Assembly: GCA_020634245.1 (NCBI GenBank)
Contig: JACKCC010000006.1
Location: 186,001 to 250,000, forward strand
Direction: 5' to 3'
Length of the DNA stretch: 64,000 nt
DNA from: Ardenticatenaceae bacterium
GTDB lineage: Bacteria; Chloroflexota; Anaerolineae; Promineifilales; Promineifilaceae
The translations under genes and the position numbers were made by a program. The notes under the pieces were generated by a model. That model was not told where the DNA came from. It did no database searches and worked only from the letters and a program-made list of their open reading frames with translations. Positions 62,928 to 64,000 of this stretch are shown here, piece by piece; positions within the stretch are counted from its first letter, which is position 1; the number at the start of each line of letters is the position of its first letter.

Positions 62928-63323
62928 ATGATGGGCAAGTCGATCCTGGTTGTAACAGAGGAACCAATTACAAGATATTTATTGCGACTGGTATTGGAAC
63001 GAGACGGTTTTGAAGTGTTTGAAGCTGAGTATGGGATGGATGCGGTTAATCATGTGCGGGAGATGCATCCTGATATTTTAATTTTGGATGCGACCCGATG
63101 TAATAAAGATGGTTTTGTCGTCTGCTGTTCGACTGATCGGGAAAAAGCGACGGCGCTTATGCTTCATGCCAAGACGCAGTTTGATGTATTGAAAGAGATT
63201 TTGAGTGTCGGTATCACTAATTTTCTACCCAGACCTGTGTTAAGCCAGGATTTGATCAAGAGTGTGCGATTGGCTTTTGACGATACGGGTTTTGCCTCTT
63301 TCCCTGAATTTCAACCGGCCTGA
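62928..63323 (+). CDS. Degenerate single-domain response regulator
   Basis: 131 residues from ATG 62928 (GGGAG upstream), the size of a stand-alone receiver. It begins SILVVTEEPITRYLLRLVLE, where receivers have the acidic pair, and keeps the phospho-acceptor Asp in DILILDATRCNKDGF. The switch Thr/Ser site reads MLHAKTQ (His) and the conserved Lys before Pro is replaced by Arg in NFLPRPVL. So the fold is right but phosphorylation may be altered or lost. No histidine kinase or output gene lies nearby. Longer upstream starts run into unrelated sequence. Confidence 0.7.
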   Translation: MMGKSILVVTEEPITRYLLRLVLERDGFEVFEAEYGMDAVNHVREMHPDILILDATRCNKDGFVVCCSTDREKATALMLHAKTQFDVLKEILSVGITNFLPRPVLSQDLIKSVRLAFDDTGFASFPEFQPA

Positions 63324-63398
63324 TGACAATTTGTTTTGAAGCACTCAACAGGTAAATCTCTGGCTGAGTGAGTGTTTTAGGTTGGGACACGGCCGTTC

Positions 63399-63427
63399 CT
63401 GACATCTCCTCGGAATTTTGCTAATCT
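63399..63427 (+). promoter_or_regulatory. Promoter of ybaK
   Basis: CTGACA (63399-63404), 17 bp, TAATCT (63422-63427), then GAGGAA before the ATG at 63461. A 6-bp inverted pair ACCAAT/ATTGGT lies in between. Confidence 0.5.
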
Positions 63428-63460
63428 ATACACCAATCCACATGAATTGGTGAGGAAATT

Positions 63461-63943
63461 ATGCAGAAAACCATCGCAATAAAACTGCTGGAAGGTAAAA
63501 AAATCAAACACGAGGTCATTGCTTACCCCAATCACATGCGTGATGCTGAAGCAATCGCCGTCGAATTAGGCGTTCCGGCCGGCCAGGTGTTTAAAACGCT
63601 GGTTGTGCTGCCACCAGGGACGACGGGCCGAGAGGCCAAGCCGCTCTTGGTCATGCTGCCGGCAGACCGGCAGTTGAGCTTGAAAAAGTTGGCCAAAGCT
63701 ATATCTGCCAAGAAATTACAAATGGCAACGCATGCCGAAGCGGAAAAAATGACAGGGTTACAAGTTGGCGGGATTTCGGCCTTGGCCTTGCTTAATCGCG
63801 GATTTGCCATTTACCTCGACGAATCGGCACGCAATTATGAGCTAATCTATGTTAGTGCCGGGCAGCGCGGGTTGGATATCAAACTGGCAGTTGCCGATCT
63901 GGTTAAAGTAACCGGGGCACGTTTTGTGGATGCCGGAGAATAG
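63461..63943 (+). CDS. ybaK: Cys-tRNA(Pro)/Cys-tRNA(Cys) deacylase, YbaK/EbsC family
   Basis: Removes mischarged amino acids from tRNA, 160 residues, the usual size. Seen: IKHEVIAYPNHMRDAEAIAVEL, QVFKTLVVLPPG with the catalytic Lys, LVMLPADRQLSLKKLAKAI, KMTGLQVGGISALAL and the closing YVSAGQRGLDIKLAVADLV. Own promoter and ribosome site. The last 57 nt of the window after its stop show nothing. Confidence 0.93.
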   Translation: MQKTIAIKLLEGKKIKHEVIAYPNHMRDAEAIAVELGVPAGQVFKTLVVLPPGTTGREAKPLLVMLPADRQLSLKKLAKAISAKKLQMATHAEAEKMTGLQVGGISALALLNRGFAIYLDESARNYELIYVSAGQRGLDIKLAVADLVKVTGARFVDAGE

Positions 63944-64000
63944 CGTTAGTTATATGACCGCTGTGATTGGGTCACTTTTTTGATAACTTTTGAATCGTCT

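Larger units (their letters stand above)
8..63396. repeat. Highly iterated palindrome ACGGCCGT (about 94 dispersed copies)
   Basis: The 8-bp palindrome ACGGCCGT, most often inside AACGGCCGTT and often flanked by purines 5' and pyrimidines 3', recurs throughout the window from 8-15 to 63389-63396. My hand count is about 94 copies, error perhaps 5. A random 64-kb sequence of this composition would hold about one. Copies lie in coding DNA in different frames (read as Thr-Ala-Val, Asn-Gly-Arg or Arg-Pro-Leu/Phe), in intergenic DNA and in terminator stems. They are scarce in the mobile-element stretch 15.1-20.2 kb and in acnA and argG. Confidence 0.95.

Noticed and set aside
8..63396. The repeated ACGGCCGT considered as a CRISPR repeat or uptake sequence array
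   Set aside because: Spacing is irregular, copies are single 8-10 bp words and no cas gene is present. A DNA-uptake role is not excluded but nothing shows it; dprA alone is not evidence.

Overview
The window looks like chromosomal DNA of an uncultured or environmental Chloroflexota, most likely Anaerolineae-like. This rests on protein style rather than a marker gene: a PhnD-type lipoprotein with a Val/Glu/Thr-rich linker after its lipobox, topoisomerase I with an N-terminal DUF5679 zinc ribbon, two membrane pyrophosphatases, a giant acidic TPR protein beside ndk, and many short stand-alone metabolic genes on both strands. Shine-Dalgarno sites are common, but argG, dprA and a glycosyltransferase appear leaderless. 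No rRNA, tRNA, CRISPR array or prophage was seen.

Layout. 1-6 kb: 3' part of a secreted nuclease-like protein, a beta-propeller lipoprotein and argG. 6-11.7 kb: a phosphonate-type ABC transporter on the minus strand (phnD, phnC, two unusually long phnE). 12-15 kb: a small membrane protein and acnA. 15-19.7 kb: a wreck of mobile DNA, namely a beta-helix gene cut at its 5' end by a complete IS3-family element, an ISL3 transposase remnant and a third transposase fragment. 19.7-27.8 kb: a DMT-like membrane protein, an unknown protein, two hppA genes facing tail to tail (one with the K+-dependent, one with the K+-independent signature) and a histone-deacetylase-family hydrolase. 27.9-35 kb: a 2030-residue TPR/acidic Trp-Leu repeat protein, ndk and rsfS. 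35-48.8 kb: an ABC exporter pair, a small zinc protein, a PHP phosphatase, a metallophosphoesterase, a YwiC-like protein, dprA, a mannose-1-phosphate guanylyltransferase, topA, selB and a coiled-coil protein. 48.9-55 kb: two glycosyltransferases around a PH-like membrane protein, an isoaspartyl peptidase with a candidate structured RNA upstream, and a LysM/M23 peptidase. 55-64 kb: folK-folP, a beta-oxidation cluster (two acyl-CoA dehydrogenases, a frameshifted FadN-like bifunctional gene, thiolase), a degenerate receiver protein and YbaK.

The strongest unexplained signal is at genome scale. The palindrome ACGGCCGT, usually AACGGCCGTT, occurs about 94 times by hand count, where about one copy is expected by chance. 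It lies in genes in all reading frames, in intergenic DNA and inside terminator stems, which resembles the HIP1 octamer of cyanobacteria. A second layer is a collection of near-perfect intergenic hairpins built from short quasi-periodic words, some of which have entered coding sequence in frame.

All positions and counts were read by eye. Family assignments come from recognised motifs, not from database searches.
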